Origin: JAWKWH01 sp963669455
GTDB lineage: Bacteria > Pseudomonadota > Alphaproteobacteria > Rhizobiales > Rhizobiaceae
DNA: 64,000 nt
NCBI GenBank assembly: GCA_963669455.1
Contig: OY770026.1
Span: 2,604,001-2,668,000, forward strand
Reading direction: 5' to 3'
Positions within the stretch are counted from its first letter, which is position 1, and each line of letters opens with the position of its first letter. The translations under genes were made by a program, and so were the position numbers. This document shows, piece after piece, positions 40,881 through 50,160 of the stretch. The notes beneath the pieces are model-generated. The model was not told the DNA's origin and did not search any database. It worked only from the letters and a program-made list of their open reading frames with translations.

Positions 40881-41241
40881 GGTTCAGCGAACCTGCCACT
40901 TGAACCAGCGCGCCATGTAATTCGGGGATCGAAAACTCGATTGTGTCGCGACGCGTCTCCAGCTCTATCGTCTCATAGCCGTGGGCGAGCCGGTTGCGCA
41001 TTGCATTGGCCTTGGAAAGCTGAAGCCCTGGGTGATTCTTGGCGAATTCCGGCCACCGGCGGATAATCCGACCGCTTGGTTCGCCTACCCGCTCAACTGC
41101 CTTGGAGAAAGCCAATTGCGCTAGTTCGTCTTCGTCAAAACCATCAAAATCATAATCGCGGGTTAGCCGGTCAATTCGCTCACACCATTCGATTATCGCA
41201 TCTGGAATATCGATGAGGTCCCTGTCAGCAGGTGTGGTCAT
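40867..41241 (-). CDS. HepT-like HEPN-domain protein (putative RNase toxin)
   Basis: A 124-residue helical protein of the HepT/DUF86 group. It has the Rx4HxY active-site motif as RNRLAHGY at about residues 82-89, the residues used for RNA cleavage and for AMPylation by the partner. It overlaps the nucleotidyltransferase gene by 4 bp (ATGA), the standard MntA-HepT arrangement, in which MntA AMPylates HepT and neutralises it. The assignment as a toxin-antitoxin pair is from family knowledge. Confidence 0.83.
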   Translation of the reverse strand: MTTPADRDLIDIPDAIIEWCERIDRLTRDYDFDGFDEDELAQLAFSKAVERVGEPSGRIIRRWPEFAKNHPGLQLSKANAMRNRLAHGYETIELETRRDTIEFSIPELHGALVQVAGSLNHEKP

Positions 41242-41528
41242 AATTGCCTGAAATCACCGCTAATTCGACTGAGGCCACACGTCGAGAATTCGCCGGAGGT
41301 CCTGACATCAATCCTGATTCCCATTAGATCCCGAAGTTCTTGTTCCAGTTCGGCAAGGTCAAAATAGGTAAGCCTTCCAGCTCTTTCCACCAACACATCC
41401 AGGTCGCTTTCCTCGGTGTCCTCGCCACGGGCGACCGAGCCAAAAATACGCGGATTGGTGACGGGGTATTTGTCAAAAATCGCCCGCGCAGCATCGCGAT
41501 GAAGATCAAGCGCTTCAGATGGTTTCAT
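41238..41528 (-). CDS. MntA-like minimal nucleotidyltransferase (putative antitoxin)
   Basis: A 96-residue minimal nucleotidyltransferase. The motif GSVARGEDTEESDLDVLVE (about residues 28-46) is the GSx10DxD pattern of the family. The start at 41528 is preceded by GGGAGGTGG; the frame is open further upstream but overlaps the NifU-like gene. It lies 13 bp downstream of the NifU-like gene and 5' of hepT. It is expected to be the antitoxin that modifies HepT. Confidence 0.84.
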   Translation of the reverse strand: MKPSEALDLHRDAARAIFDKYPVTNPRIFGSVARGEDTEESDLDVLVERAGRLTYFDLAELEQELRDLMGIRIDVRTSGEFSTCGLSRISGDFRQL

Positions 41529-41541
41529 CGCCACCTCCCAA

Positions 41542-41988
41542 TCAGGCCGCCGCCTCTGCCCGCTTGCGCTCGATCTGCCCGATGGCATCGACCACCGCAT
41601 CGAAAATCAGCATTGTCGAGGCATGGCGGGCCTTGTAGTCGCGCACAGGCTCCAAAAATTTCAGATCGGTAAACCGGCCTTCAGGTGGCGGGCCGTTTTG
41701 CTTCAGCATATTTTGCATTGCCTCGCGAACGGCGCGCAGTTCTACCGCGCTCGAACCCAAAATATTGTGCGCCACGATCGACGATGACGCCTGCCCCAGC
41801 GCGCAAGCCTTCACGTCATGGCCGAAGCCGGCAACGACATCACCATCCATCTTAAGATCGACCGTCACCGTCGATCCGCACAGTTTGGAATGCGCCTTTG
41901 CCGTCGCTTCGGCGTCTTCAAGCCGCCCAAGGGCAGGAATATTACCGGCATATTCCAAAATTTTTGAATTGTAGACTTCGTCGATCAT
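41542..41988 (-). CDS. NifU-like / IscU-type iron-sulfur scaffold protein
   Basis: A 148-residue protein of the NifU N-terminal/SufU superfamily. Its Cys ligands are in KLCGSTVTVD (about Cys37) and KACALGQASSSIVA (about Cys62), and the third conserved position is changed: the C-terminal part ends HASTMLIFDAVVDAI with His/Ser rather than Cys. Rhizobial homologues share this pattern and probably aid Fe-S or zinc handling rather than act as a main scaffold. It is divergent from folE and upstream of mntA/hepT/yidD. Confidence 0.82.
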   Translation of the reverse strand: MIDEVYNSKILEYAGNIPALGRLEDAEATAKAHSKLCGSTVTVDLKMDGDVVAGFGHDVKACALGQASSSIVAHNILGSSAVELRAVREAMQNMLKQNGPPPEGRFTDLKFLEPVRDYKARHASTMLIFDAVVDAIGQIERKRAEAAA

Positions 41989-42244
41989 TCAAGGAGCCAT
42001 CCGTTGAATTTTTATGATACTGTGTCCAACGATGAACTCTTTTCATCGCGGGCGAAATAACTATATACTGCTCCTGACCGGGCTGCCGCAAGGTTTGGCA
42101 CACTCGCTCCGGTTTAGTTGAATACCGCTGGTGCCGTTGCGCTGGGACTAATATGTTTCGCTCGACGTTTAAGGTTAGGTGTTCCGTTTAACTTGTTCCT
42201 CCAATTTGGGTGGCCATCGAGGGGAACTACGGGAGAAACCTTTT

Positions 42245-42886
42245 ATGGATGCGATTGTCAAAAAATTTCCGCAAAAGCCGGCCTATATGGACAAACCGGC
42301 TATCGACCGGCCAAGCCGGGAGGAAGCCGAAGCTGCCGTAGGCGTATTGCTGCGCTGGGCCGGTGACGACCCGGAGCGTGAGGGCTTGCGCGATACGCCG
42401 GCACGCGTGGCAAAAGCCTATCGCGAGATGTTTGCCGGATATGATAAATGCCCAGCCGAAGAACTCGGCCGCACATTCGAAGAGGTTGCAGGCTATAATG
42501 ACCTCGTTGTGGTCAGGGACATCGTGTTTCACTCGCATTGTGAACACCATATGGTACCGATCATCGGCAAGGCGCATGTGGGTTATCTGCCCGATGGCAA
42601 AGTGATCGGCCTGTCAAAGATTGCCCGTGTTGTCGATATATTCGCCGGGCGCCTGCAAACGCAGGAGGCAATCACAGCCCAGATCGCCGGCGTTATCCAG
42701 GATGTGCTCAAACCGCGCGGCGTTGCCGTCATGATTGAGGCGGAGCACATGTGCATGGCCATGCGCGGCATCCGTAAACAGGGATCGACAACGCTGACGT
42801 CCACATTTACCGGCCAGTTTGACACGCAACCTGAAGAGCAGGTTCGGTTTGTCGCCATGGTTCGTGGCATATCGACACAAGTCTGA
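42245..42886 (+). CDS. folE: GTP cyclohydrolase I
   Basis: A 213-residue type I enzyme that converts GTP to dihydroneopterin triphosphate, the first step of folate synthesis. Zinc ligands are in FHSHCEHHMVPI (Cys, His) and AEHMCMAMRG (Cys). VVDIFAGRLQTQE and QGSTTLTSTFTGQF are also signatures. The start at 42245 follows GGGAG; an earlier ATG (42179) is less well placed. The 12-bp gap to hisI means co-transcription, an order kept in many Rhizobiales. Confidence 0.95.
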   Translation: MDAIVKKFPQKPAYMDKPAIDRPSREEAEAAVGVLLRWAGDDPEREGLRDTPARVAKAYREMFAGYDKCPAEELGRTFEEVAGYNDLVVVRDIVFHSHCEHHMVPIIGKAHVGYLPDGKVIGLSKIARVVDIFAGRLQTQEAITAQIAGVIQDVLKPRGVAVMIEAEHMCMAMRGIRKQGSTTLTSTFTGQFDTQPEEQVRFVAMVRGISTQV

Positions 42887-42897
42887 CCGGCACATCG

Positions 42898-43311
42898 ATG
42901 ACTGAAATCTCCTTCGCTTCACCGCCTGCCGATAAGGCAGAACTTGAAATCGGCACGGATTTTACGCCGCGCTTCGGGGCCGGCGGACTGATCACGGCGG
43001 TGGTCACGGCGGTAGCGGATGGCGAGCTTTTGATGGTCGCCCACATGAATGATGAAGCGCTTCGCCTAAGCCTTCAAACCGGAATAGGTCATTTCTGGTC
43101 GCGATCACGCAACCAGTTGTGGAAGAAGGGCGAAACATCGGGAAACATTTTGCGGATCGTCGAAATGCGAACCGATTGCGATCAGGACGCGCTGTGGCTG
43201 AGGGTGGAGATTGAAGGCGATGGCGCTGCCTGCCATACCGGACGAAAGTCCTGTTTTTACCGCACCGTAGAAGCCGGCGATGACCGCGCCTATCTCAAAA
43301 CGGTCAAATAA
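42898..43311 (+). CDS. hisI: phosphoribosyl-AMP cyclohydrolase
   Basis: A 137-residue HisI protein for the third step of histidine synthesis. Motifs are MVAHMNDEALRLSLQTG, FWSRSRNQLWKKGETSGN, RTDCDQDALWLRVE and GAACHTGRKSCFYR, including the zinc cysteines and Mg-binding aspartates. It lacks the HisE domain, as usual in alphaproteobacteria. Downstream of folE in the same orientation. Confidence 0.95.
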   Translation: MTEISFASPPADKAELEIGTDFTPRFGAGGLITAVVTAVADGELLMVAHMNDEALRLSLQTGIGHFWSRSRNQLWKKGETSGNILRIVEMRTDCDQDALWLRVEIEGDGAACHTGRKSCFYRTVEAGDDRAYLKTVK

Positions 43312-43444
43312 CCGCTTGTCGCACGGCAGTTTTTTAAAGGCTGCGCTTGTTGAGCGCACCAGCCCGCCTAAACCATCCTGAATTTTATTTACTATTTCGA
43401 TAGGGCATGCGTGGCATGATGCCGTGTCGAAACAGGAGATAATG

Positions 43445-44431
43445 ATGCTCGACTGGGCATCCAAATTGACCAGAGCTGAACAACGGGATCACGATGCAGC
43501 GCTCCCGTCTGATGTTCCGCTTGCGCCTCCCCCAGGCGTGACCCCTGCCAAATCCGGTGTGGCGCTTGCACTTGGCGGCGGGGCGGCGCGCGGCTGGGCC
43601 CATATCGGTGTGTTGCGCGCATTCGACGAAGCCGGCATCCAGATCGACATGATCGCCGGAACGTCCATCGGCGCCCTGGTTGGCGGCTGCTACCTGGCCG
43701 GACGGCTCGATGAGCTGGAAGAATTCGCCCGCAGTCTCACATTGCGCCGCATATTCGGCTTTTTTGATCTGAAATTCCGCGGCAACGGCCTGATCGGCGG
43801 TATGCGGCTCGATGCCAGGATGCGCGAACATCTGGAAGGCGTCGAGTTTAAGCAACTGAGCAAACCGTTCTACTGCGTTGCAACCGAGCTCGATACGGGC
43901 CATGAAATCTGGCTTTCCAGTGGCAATCTGGTGACCGCGATGCGTGCTTCCTACGCCCTGCCGGGCGTATTCGAACCGGTCAGCTGCAATGGCCGGATGC
44001 TGATCGACGGCGCCATGGTGAACCCGGTGCCGGTATCGGTCTGCAGGGCCAATGAGCAGCGCCTCGTCGTCGCCGTTAATCTGCACTATGACTGCTTTGG
44101 CCGATCGGCCGTAATCAAGCATTGCGCCGGTGGCCATGACACCGTGATGGTCGAAAACCCCGCACCTGCGGACGCCATATCGGCCAAAAAGCGCGACAAG
44201 GAGATGCGGTTGGGTGTGACCGGGGTGATGGTCGAGGCCTACAATATTATCCAGGACCGTATCACGCGCGCGCGCCTGGCCGGCGATCCACCCGACCTGT
44301 CGCTCAGGCCAAACCTGTCCCATATCGGCCTGTCGGAATTCCATCGCGCCGATGAAGCCATCCAGATGGGCTATGACACCACGATGGCGCGCATTGGCGA
44401 ACTGGAACGGATACAAATCGCGCTGAGCTGA
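43445..44431 (+). CDS. patatin-like phospholipase (RssA type)
   Basis: A 328-residue cytoplasmic patatin-like protein. Motifs are the oxyanion-hole GGGAARGWAHIGVLRAF (about residues 43-59), the nucleophile GTSIGALVGG (Ser near 74), and the catalytic Asp in IDGAMVNPVPV. Such enzymes release fatty acids from phospholipids or lysophospholipids. Two adjacent ATGs (43442, 43445) follow AGGAG; the second has the better spacing. It is the third gene after folE and hisI, with a 133-bp gap. Confidence 0.85.
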   Translation: MLDWASKLTRAEQRDHDAALPSDVPLAPPPGVTPAKSGVALALGGGAARGWAHIGVLRAFDEAGIQIDMIAGTSIGALVGGCYLAGRLDELEEFARSLTLRRIFGFFDLKFRGNGLIGGMRLDARMREHLEGVEFKQLSKPFYCVATELDTGHEIWLSSGNLVTAMRASYALPGVFEPVSCNGRMLIDGAMVNPVPVSVCRANEQRLVVAVNLHYDCFGRSAVIKHCAGGHDTVMVENPAPADAISAKKRDKEMRLGVTGVMVEAYNIIQDRITRARLAGDPPDLSLRPNLSHIGLSEFHRADEAIQMGYDTTMARIGELERIQIALS

Positions 44432-44480
44432 TTTGCTTGCCCGGTCAAAATTATCATCCCAAATACCGGTTTCGCGCCCC

Positions 44481-46274
44481 TCACACACTGCCTGGAACAG
44501 CCGCGTCAACAATGCGCAATTGCGGCGTGGTGCGGCCTTTCCAGGTGTTGGCGCCGAGCGTTCCGGCGACATGAAGCGGAGAACCGCGGTTTTCGCTCAA
44601 CACCCGGCCAAGATCGGTATTTTCCGCGCGAAATGCAATGGCCTGAAGCCTGCCACCGGTGGGCGAGCTGAGTGCGATGCGCAAATGCCCCGTGCCGACC
44701 ATGCGAACATCGGTCACCTTATGGTGCGGTAGCGCGAAGATGGGCTGCGGATTGCCGGCACCATAAGGGCCGGCATTCTCCAGCGTTTCGATCAGGTCGA
44801 GCGTCGCACCATCGGCAGAAAGCGCGCTATCGATTTTCAACGCTTCACCGCGACGCGCCTCAAGCACAGCCGCGGCTGCCTTTTGCTCAAAATAGGCCCT
44901 GAGGTCGCCAAGGTGTTTTCGCTTAACGGTGATCCCGGCAGCCATGGCATGGCCACCACCCTTGACCAGCAAACCCGCCTCCACCGCACCGGTGACAAGC
45001 CGCCCAAGATCAACGCCTGCAATCGAACGGCCCGAGCCGGTACCGATCCCGTTCTTGTTGAATGCGATCGCAAATGCCGGCCGGCGCGTATTGTCTTTCA
45101 GGCGCGATGCCAACAGGCCGACAATGCCCGGATGCCAATCCTCGCTTTCGGCGATTAGCATGGCGGGGCCATCGCCGCTCGCAAGCTCGGCATCGGCCTG
45201 CGCCATTGCCTCGGCCAGCATGGCCTGCTCCATTGCCTGGCGCTCGCTATTCAAAACGTCGAGGCGGGCTGCGATTTCATCTGCCTCAGCGGGATTGTCT
45301 GACGCCAGAAGGCGGCTTCCAAGAGCGGCATCGCCAATCCTGCCGCCTGCATTGATGCGCGGACCAATGGCATATCCCAGGTGAAACGGCGCCAGCGGCT
45401 CGCCAATCCGCGCCGCGCGCGCCAGCGCCGCCAGACCGGAATTGCCCTGAGCACGCGCGACGATGAGCCCGCGAGCCACGAAGGCGCGGTTCACCCCGGT
45501 GAGCGGCACGACATCGCAAACCGTCGCCAGCGCCACCAGATCGAGCAGCGCCAGCAAATCCGGTGGCGGCGGCGTATGATTGTTCTGGCGCAAAATCTTC
45601 GCAATGCGGACAAGTGTCAAAAACACGACACCGGCGGCACAGAGGTGCCCCTGCCCCGACAGGTCGTCATCCCGGTTTGGATTGACCACCGGCACATGGT
45701 TGGCATAGCCGTCGCCAAGCTGGTGATGATCGAGCACAACGACATCCGCGCCCGCCTCCAGGGCCGCATCGATCGACGGTTTGCTGTTGGTGCCGCAATC
45801 GACGGTGACGATCAGCCGGGCGCGCCCGGCAAGCTCACGCATGGCATCTGGATTGGGCCCGTAGCCCTCAAACACACGGTCTGGAATATAGATTTCAGCC
45901 TCGATGCCGAAATGCGCAAGAAAGCGTTTCAGAAGTGCCGATGAGGCTGCACCATCGACATCATAATCGCCGAAAATGGCAATTTTCTCGCGATTTTTGA
46001 TCGCTTCGGCAATCCGTCCCGCCGCCGCCTCCATGTCCGTCAGTGTCGCCGGATCGGGAAGCAGATCGCGAATGGTGGGATTGAGATATTGCTCGGCAGT
46101 TTTAGCGGTGACACCACGGGCAGCCAGGACCCGGGCGACGATATCGGGAATGGCGAGCGACTGCGCCATGGCAAGGGCCGCATTTTCCTGGTGCGGTTCC
46201 AGCCTCTGACGCCAGGCAAGTCCTTTTGCCGACTGTCTGACGTCGAGAAAATTCCGCAAGGTAGGGTCCGTCAT
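44481..46274 (-). CDS. recJ: single-stranded-DNA-specific exonuclease RecJ
   Basis: A 597-residue RecJ, a DHH-family 5'-3' exonuclease. Catalytic motifs are IFGDYDVDGAASSALLKRF (about residues 85-103), VTVDCGTNS, VVLDHHQLGDGYANHVPVVN, and the DHHA1-domain GGHAMAAGITV. It acts in recombination and mismatch repair. The start at 46274 gives the usual RecJ N-terminus and has AAGG upstream. It follows glpX by about 50 bp, the order seen in related genomes. Confidence 0.94.
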   Translation of the reverse strand: MTDPTLRNFLDVRQSAKGLAWRQRLEPHQENAALAMAQSLAIPDIVARVLAARGVTAKTAEQYLNPTIRDLLPDPATLTDMEAAAGRIAEAIKNREKIAIFGDYDVDGAASSALLKRFLAHFGIEAEIYIPDRVFEGYGPNPDAMRELAGRARLIVTVDCGTNSKPSIDAALEAGADVVVLDHHQLGDGYANHVPVVNPNRDDDLSGQGHLCAAGVVFLTLVRIAKILRQNNHTPPPPDLLALLDLVALATVCDVVPLTGVNRAFVARGLIVARAQGNSGLAALARAARIGEPLAPFHLGYAIGPRINAGGRIGDAALGSRLLASDNPAEADEIAARLDVLNSERQAMEQAMLAEAMAQADAELASGDGPAMLIAESEDWHPGIVGLLASRLKDNTRRPAFAIAFNKNGIGTGSGRSIAGVDLGRLVTGAVEAGLLVKGGGHAMAAGITVKRKHLGDLRAYFEQKAAAAVLEARRGEALKIDSALSADGATLDLIETLENAGPYGAGNPQPIFALPHHKVTDVRMVGTGHLRIALSSPTGGRLQAIAFRAENTDLGRVLSENRGSPLHVAGTLGANTWKGRTTPQLRIVDAAVPGSV

Positions 46275-46325
46275 GGATACAACCTTACCAGCGTGCAGGC
46301 CCACCAGTCAGGAAAACTTCGCGGC

Positions 46326-47306
46326 TCAGGAAAACTTTTCCATATCCTGGTGACGCGCCTTGATTTCACGCACCGTCTTTGACGATGAACGCATGACGAT
46401 GGTCTCGGTCTGAATGTAGTTGCGGCTAAATTTCACCCCCGACAACATGTTGCCATCGGTTACGCCGGTTGCGGAGAAAAACACCTCGCCGCGCGCCATT
46501 TCACCCATCGAATAGACCTTGCGCGGATCACTGATGCCCATATCCGCAGCACGCGCGATCTTCTCGTCGCTGTCGAGCACCAGCCGGCCCTGCATCTGGC
46601 CGCCGGTGCAGCGCAACGCTGCCGCCGCCAGCACACCTTCAGGCGCGCCGCCAATGCCGAAATAGATATCGATGCCGGTCTCCTCCGGATCTGTCGTGTG
46701 GATCACGCCGGCCACATCGCCGTCGCCAATCAACCTGATCGCCGCGCCGGTGCTACGCACAGCCTCGATGATTTTTGCATGGCGTGGCCTGTCCAATATA
46801 CAGGCCGTGACATCCGATACCGGAACGCCCTTCGCCTTGGCCAGGTTTTCGATATTCTCGATTGCCGGGGCATCCAGATCGACCAATCCGTCCGGGTAAC
46901 CGGGGCCGATGGCGATCTTTTCCATATAGACATCCGGCGCAAACAATAAGCTGCCCTTTTCCGCGACCGCAATCACGGCAAGCGAATTAGGCAGGTTTTT
47001 CGCACAGATGGTCGTACCTTCCAGCGGATCAAGCGCGATATCGACAGTCGGCCCCGCTCCGCTGCCGACCTCCTCGCCGATATAGAGCATCGGCGCCTGG
47101 TCACGCTCCCCTTCGCCGATCACGACCGTGCCATTGATCGGCAGGCGGTTTAATTCCGAGCGCATCGCGTCGACGGCCACCTGATCGGCTGCTTTTTCGT
47201 CGCCACGCCCGCGAAGGCGCGCTGCAGCCACCGCCGCCCGCTCCGTTACCCGGGCCAGTTCCAGTGCCAGGATGCGATCCAGGCCGGATATTGCGCTATC
47301 GCCCAT
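46326..47306 (-). CDS. glpX: class II fructose-1,6-bisphosphatase
   Basis: A 326-residue GlpX enzyme that dephosphorylates fructose-1,6-bisphosphate in gluconeogenesis (and in the Calvin cycle where present). Motifs are KAADQVAVDAMR near residue 37, VIGEGERDQAPMLYIGEEVG, the metal site DIALDPLEGT, GVPVSDVTACILDRPRH and FGIGGAPEGVLAAAAL. It lies between hom and recJ in the same orientation, with the usual Rhizobiales gene order. Confidence 0.95.
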   Translation of the reverse strand: MGDSAISGLDRILALELARVTERAAVAAARLRGRGDEKAADQVAVDAMRSELNRLPINGTVVIGEGERDQAPMLYIGEEVGSGAGPTVDIALDPLEGTTICAKNLPNSLAVIAVAEKGSLLFAPDVYMEKIAIGPGYPDGLVDLDAPAIENIENLAKAKGVPVSDVTACILDRPRHAKIIEAVRSTGAAIRLIGDGDVAGVIHTTDPEETGIDIYFGIGGAPEGVLAAAALRCTGGQMQGRLVLDSDEKIARAADMGISDPRKVYSMGEMARGEVFFSATGVTDGNMLSGVKFSRNYIQTETIVMRSSSKTVREIKARHQDMEKFS

Positions 47307-47447
47307 TTTAAAACTCTCCCGTCAGATTTTTCAGTAGCAAAACACAGGCAGCCATTTGCCGAACCGGCCCAGGGTCTCTTTAGTCAAAGAAGTTGCCAAG
47401 CGGCAAGTATTGTTTGATGAGAGCCTGGCTTGTCGACAGTTGATTTA

Positions 47448-48761
47448 TCACGCCGCACGCTCAATGCGGATCACCTGCGCCTTGTCGGTCAGATGTCCAT
47501 CGCTGGTAATGCCTTCCACGGCCTTGCGCACTGCCGCTTCCGTTGTTTCGTGGGTCACCAGAACCACCGTCTTGCGGTTTGCATTGTCGTCATCGACACT
47601 TTGCTGGACAATCGATTCCAATGAAATGTCGTTTTCAGCCATCCGGCCTGCGATGGCGGCAAACACCCCTGCCCGGTCATGCACGGTAAGCCGGATGAAA
47701 TAGCCACCAGCATGGGCCCGCATCGCAGCGCGCTTATAGGGGGCAAGCGCCTTTGCAGGCCGGCCGAAGACGGGGCCGTTTTGAAAGCCCGGACGGCTTT
47801 TGGCAATATCGGCAATATCGCCTATTACGGCGGATGCCGTGGCACTGCCGCCGGCGCCCGGTCCCGACAGCAACAGTTCGCCCAAAATATCCGTTTCAAT
47901 CGCCACCGCATTGGTGACGCCGTGCACCTGGGCGATCACAGACGCCGTCGGCACCATGGTCGGGTGAACGCGCTGTTCGATGCCGCTTGGTGTTAGCTGC
48001 GCCACGCCGAGCAGCTTAATCCGGTAACCAAGGCTTGCTGCGGCCTGAATATCGGCCTGGGTGATGTTCGAAATGCCTTCCATATATATCGCATCGGCCT
48101 CAATGCGGCTGCCAAAGGCAAGGCTGGTCAGGATCGACAATTTGTGTGCCGTATCGTGACCTTCGATGTCGAATGTGGGATCAGCCTCGGCGTAGCCCAG
48201 TTTCTGGGCATCGGCCAGGCAGTCGGCAAACGAAATACCGTCTTCTTCCATCCGCGTCAGAATATAGTTGGCGGTGCCGTTCATAATGCCGAACAGGCGA
48301 TGAATTTTGTTGCCGGCAAGCGCTTCACGCATGGTTTTGATGATCGGAATACCGCCGGCAACCGCAGCTTCGTAATTGAGCAAAACGCCCCTGTCCTCGG
48401 CTATTTCAGCGAGCTCAACACCGTGGCGCGACAGCAGTGCCTTGTTGGCTGTCACAACGTGATGGCCTGCCTGCAATGCCCCCGTCACGCAGTCACGCGG
48501 CGCACCTTCCTCACCGCCGATCAGTTCGACGAACACATCGATATCGGCGTCATTGGCAAGGGCTACCGGATCATCGAACCATCTTGCCGATGACAGATCG
48601 ACACCTCTATCGCGGCTGCGATCGCGCGCTGATACCGCCGATACGACGATATCGCGGCCACATTGACGGTTGAGCTCGGCAGCCTCTTCGCCAAGAATTT
48701 TTACGACGGCGGCGCCGACCGTGCCAAGCCCGGCGATCCCCACTTTCAACGCTTCAGCCAC
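47448..48761 (-). CDS. hom: homoserine dehydrogenase
   Basis: A 437-residue homoserine dehydrogenase with a C-terminal ACT domain. The GTG at 48761 is taken as start because GAGGAGG lies 6 nt upstream; an open frame to 48776 would run through that ribosome site. The NAD(P)-binding motif GIAGLGTVGAAVVKI opens the protein, and the catalytic region includes ADPTFDIEGHDTAHKLSIL. The ACT domain (about 355-430) begins FIRLTVHDRAGVFAAIAG and probably mediates threonine feedback. Follows alaC. Confidence 0.95.
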   Translation of the reverse strand: MAEALKVGIAGLGTVGAAVVKILGEEAAELNRQCGRDIVVSAVSARDRSRDRGVDLSSARWFDDPVALANDADIDVFVELIGGEEGAPRDCVTGALQAGHHVVTANKALLSRHGVELAEIAEDRGVLLNYEAAVAGGIPIIKTMREALAGNKIHRLFGIMNGTANYILTRMEEDGISFADCLADAQKLGYAEADPTFDIEGHDTAHKLSILTSLAFGSRIEADAIYMEGISNITQADIQAAASLGYRIKLLGVAQLTPSGIEQRVHPTMVPTASVIAQVHGVTNAVAIETDILGELLLSGPGAGGSATASAVIGDIADIAKSRPGFQNGPVFGRPAKALAPYKRAAMRAHAGGYFIRLTVHDRAGVFAAIAGRMAENDISLESIVQQSVDDDNANRKTVVLVTHETTEAAVRKAVEGITSDGHLTDKAQVIRIERAA

Positions 48762-48796
48762 AGACGGCCTCCTCAATAGTCATGTTTTTCAGGATT

Positions 48797-50017
48797 TTAC
48801 GAACGCCGCGCATCGAGCGAGACGACATTGTCCGGCTGGTCACTGGTGCTGCCGAGGAATTTTTTGATCGAACGCGCCGCCTGGCGGATGCGATGATCGT
48901 TTTCCACCAGGGCGATACGAACATAGCCCTCGCCGTGCTCGCCGAAACCAATGCCTGGCGCAACGGCGACCTCGGCACGCTCGACGAGCAGTTTGGAAAA
49001 TTCCAAAGATCCCATCTCGCGGAAGCTTTCTGGGATCGGCGCCCATGCAAACATGGTTGCTGCCGGAGGCGGAACATCCCAGCCGGCTCGGCCAAACGCA
49101 TCCACCATCACATCGCGGCGGCCCATGTAGGTTTCACGAACCTCGGCAATATCGGAGCCATCGCCGTTCAACGCTGCGGCGGCGGCAACCTGGATCGGCG
49201 TGAACGCGCCATAATCCAGATAGGACTTAACCCGCGTCAGTGCACCGATCAGCCGTTCATTGCCGACGGCAAAACCCATCCTCCATCCCGGCATGGAAAA
49301 TGATTTCGACATGGAGGTGAACTCGACGGCGATGTCCTTGGCGCCTGGAACTTCCAGCACCGAGGGCGGCGGATTGCCATCAAAGTAAATCTCCGCATAG
49401 GCGAGATCAGACAGGATGATGATGTCGTGTCTTCGTGCAAAGGCCACGATCTCCTTATAAAAATCAAGCGTGACCACATGCGCCGTCGGGTTGGACGGAT
49501 AGTTTAGGATCAGCGCCAGCGGTTGAGGGATGGAATGTTTTACCGCTCGTTCCAGCGCCGGAATAAATCCATCATCCGGCTCAACCTGCATCGAGCGGAT
49601 CACGCCGCCGGACATGATAAATCCGAAGGCGTGGATGGGATAGGTCGGGTTCGGACACAACACCACATCACCCGGCGCGGTGATCGCCTGCGCCATATTC
49701 GCAAACCCCTCCTTTGAGCCGAGCGTTGCGACGATCTCGGTCTCGGGGTCAAGTTTCACACCGAAACGGCGCTCGTAATAGGCGGCCTGTGCCCGGCGCA
49801 GTCCCGGAATGCCCTTGGAGGCGGAATAGCGGTGTGTTCTTGGGTCCTTGACCACTTCACATAATTTTTCGACCGTCGATTGCGGCGTCGGCAGATCCGG
49901 ATTGCCCATGCCGAGGTCGATGATGTCGGCACCGGCCGCCCGCGCGCTCGCCTTTAAGCGGTTTACCTGTTCAAACACATAAGGAGGAAGTCGTCGAACT
50001 TTGTGAAACTCTTCCAT
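48797..50017 (-). CDS. alaC: class I/II aminotransferase, AlaC type
   Basis: A 406-residue PLP enzyme. The Schiff-base Lys lies in TSMSKSFSMPGWRMGF (about residue 240), with LGMGNPDLPTPQ, ILNYPSNPTAH and DLAYAEIYF also typical. Orthologues are annotated as glutamate-pyruvate aminotransferase AlaC or as LL-diaminopimelate aminotransferase; linkage to hom is conserved in alphaproteobacteria. It probably makes alanine from pyruvate and glutamate. The 5' end is supported by a standard FHKVRRLPPYVFEQVN N-terminus. Confidence 0.88.
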   Translation of the reverse strand: MEEFHKVRRLPPYVFEQVNRLKASARAAGADIIDLGMGNPDLPTPQSTVEKLCEVVKDPRTHRYSASKGIPGLRRAQAAYYERRFGVKLDPETEIVATLGSKEGFANMAQAITAPGDVVLCPNPTYPIHAFGFIMSGGVIRSMQVEPDDGFIPALERAVKHSIPQPLALILNYPSNPTAHVVTLDFYKEIVAFARRHDIIILSDLAYAEIYFDGNPPPSVLEVPGAKDIAVEFTSMSKSFSMPGWRMGFAVGNERLIGALTRVKSYLDYGAFTPIQVAAAAALNGDGSDIAEVRETYMGRRDVMVDAFGRAGWDVPPPAATMFAWAPIPESFREMGSLEFSKLLVERAEVAVAPGIGFGEHGEGYVRIALVENDHRIRQAARSIKKFLGSTSDQPDNVVSLDARRS

Positions 50018-50160
50018 GTCGGCCCTTAATCGGTTTCAAATGGAATTGGCTTGGCGCGGCTATAGAACCGTTCACCTTCAAATGGAAGCTTTTTGCAGAA
50101 ATGGACCCCGGTTGCCGGTTCACAAATCCAAACTTCACCGGCCGGAATTACCGGCACCGC

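Noticed and set aside
43385..44572. A 395-codon minus-strand frame across the patatin gene.
   Set aside because: It is the antisense of a clear patatin protein with all catalytic motifs and has no recognisable domain itself.
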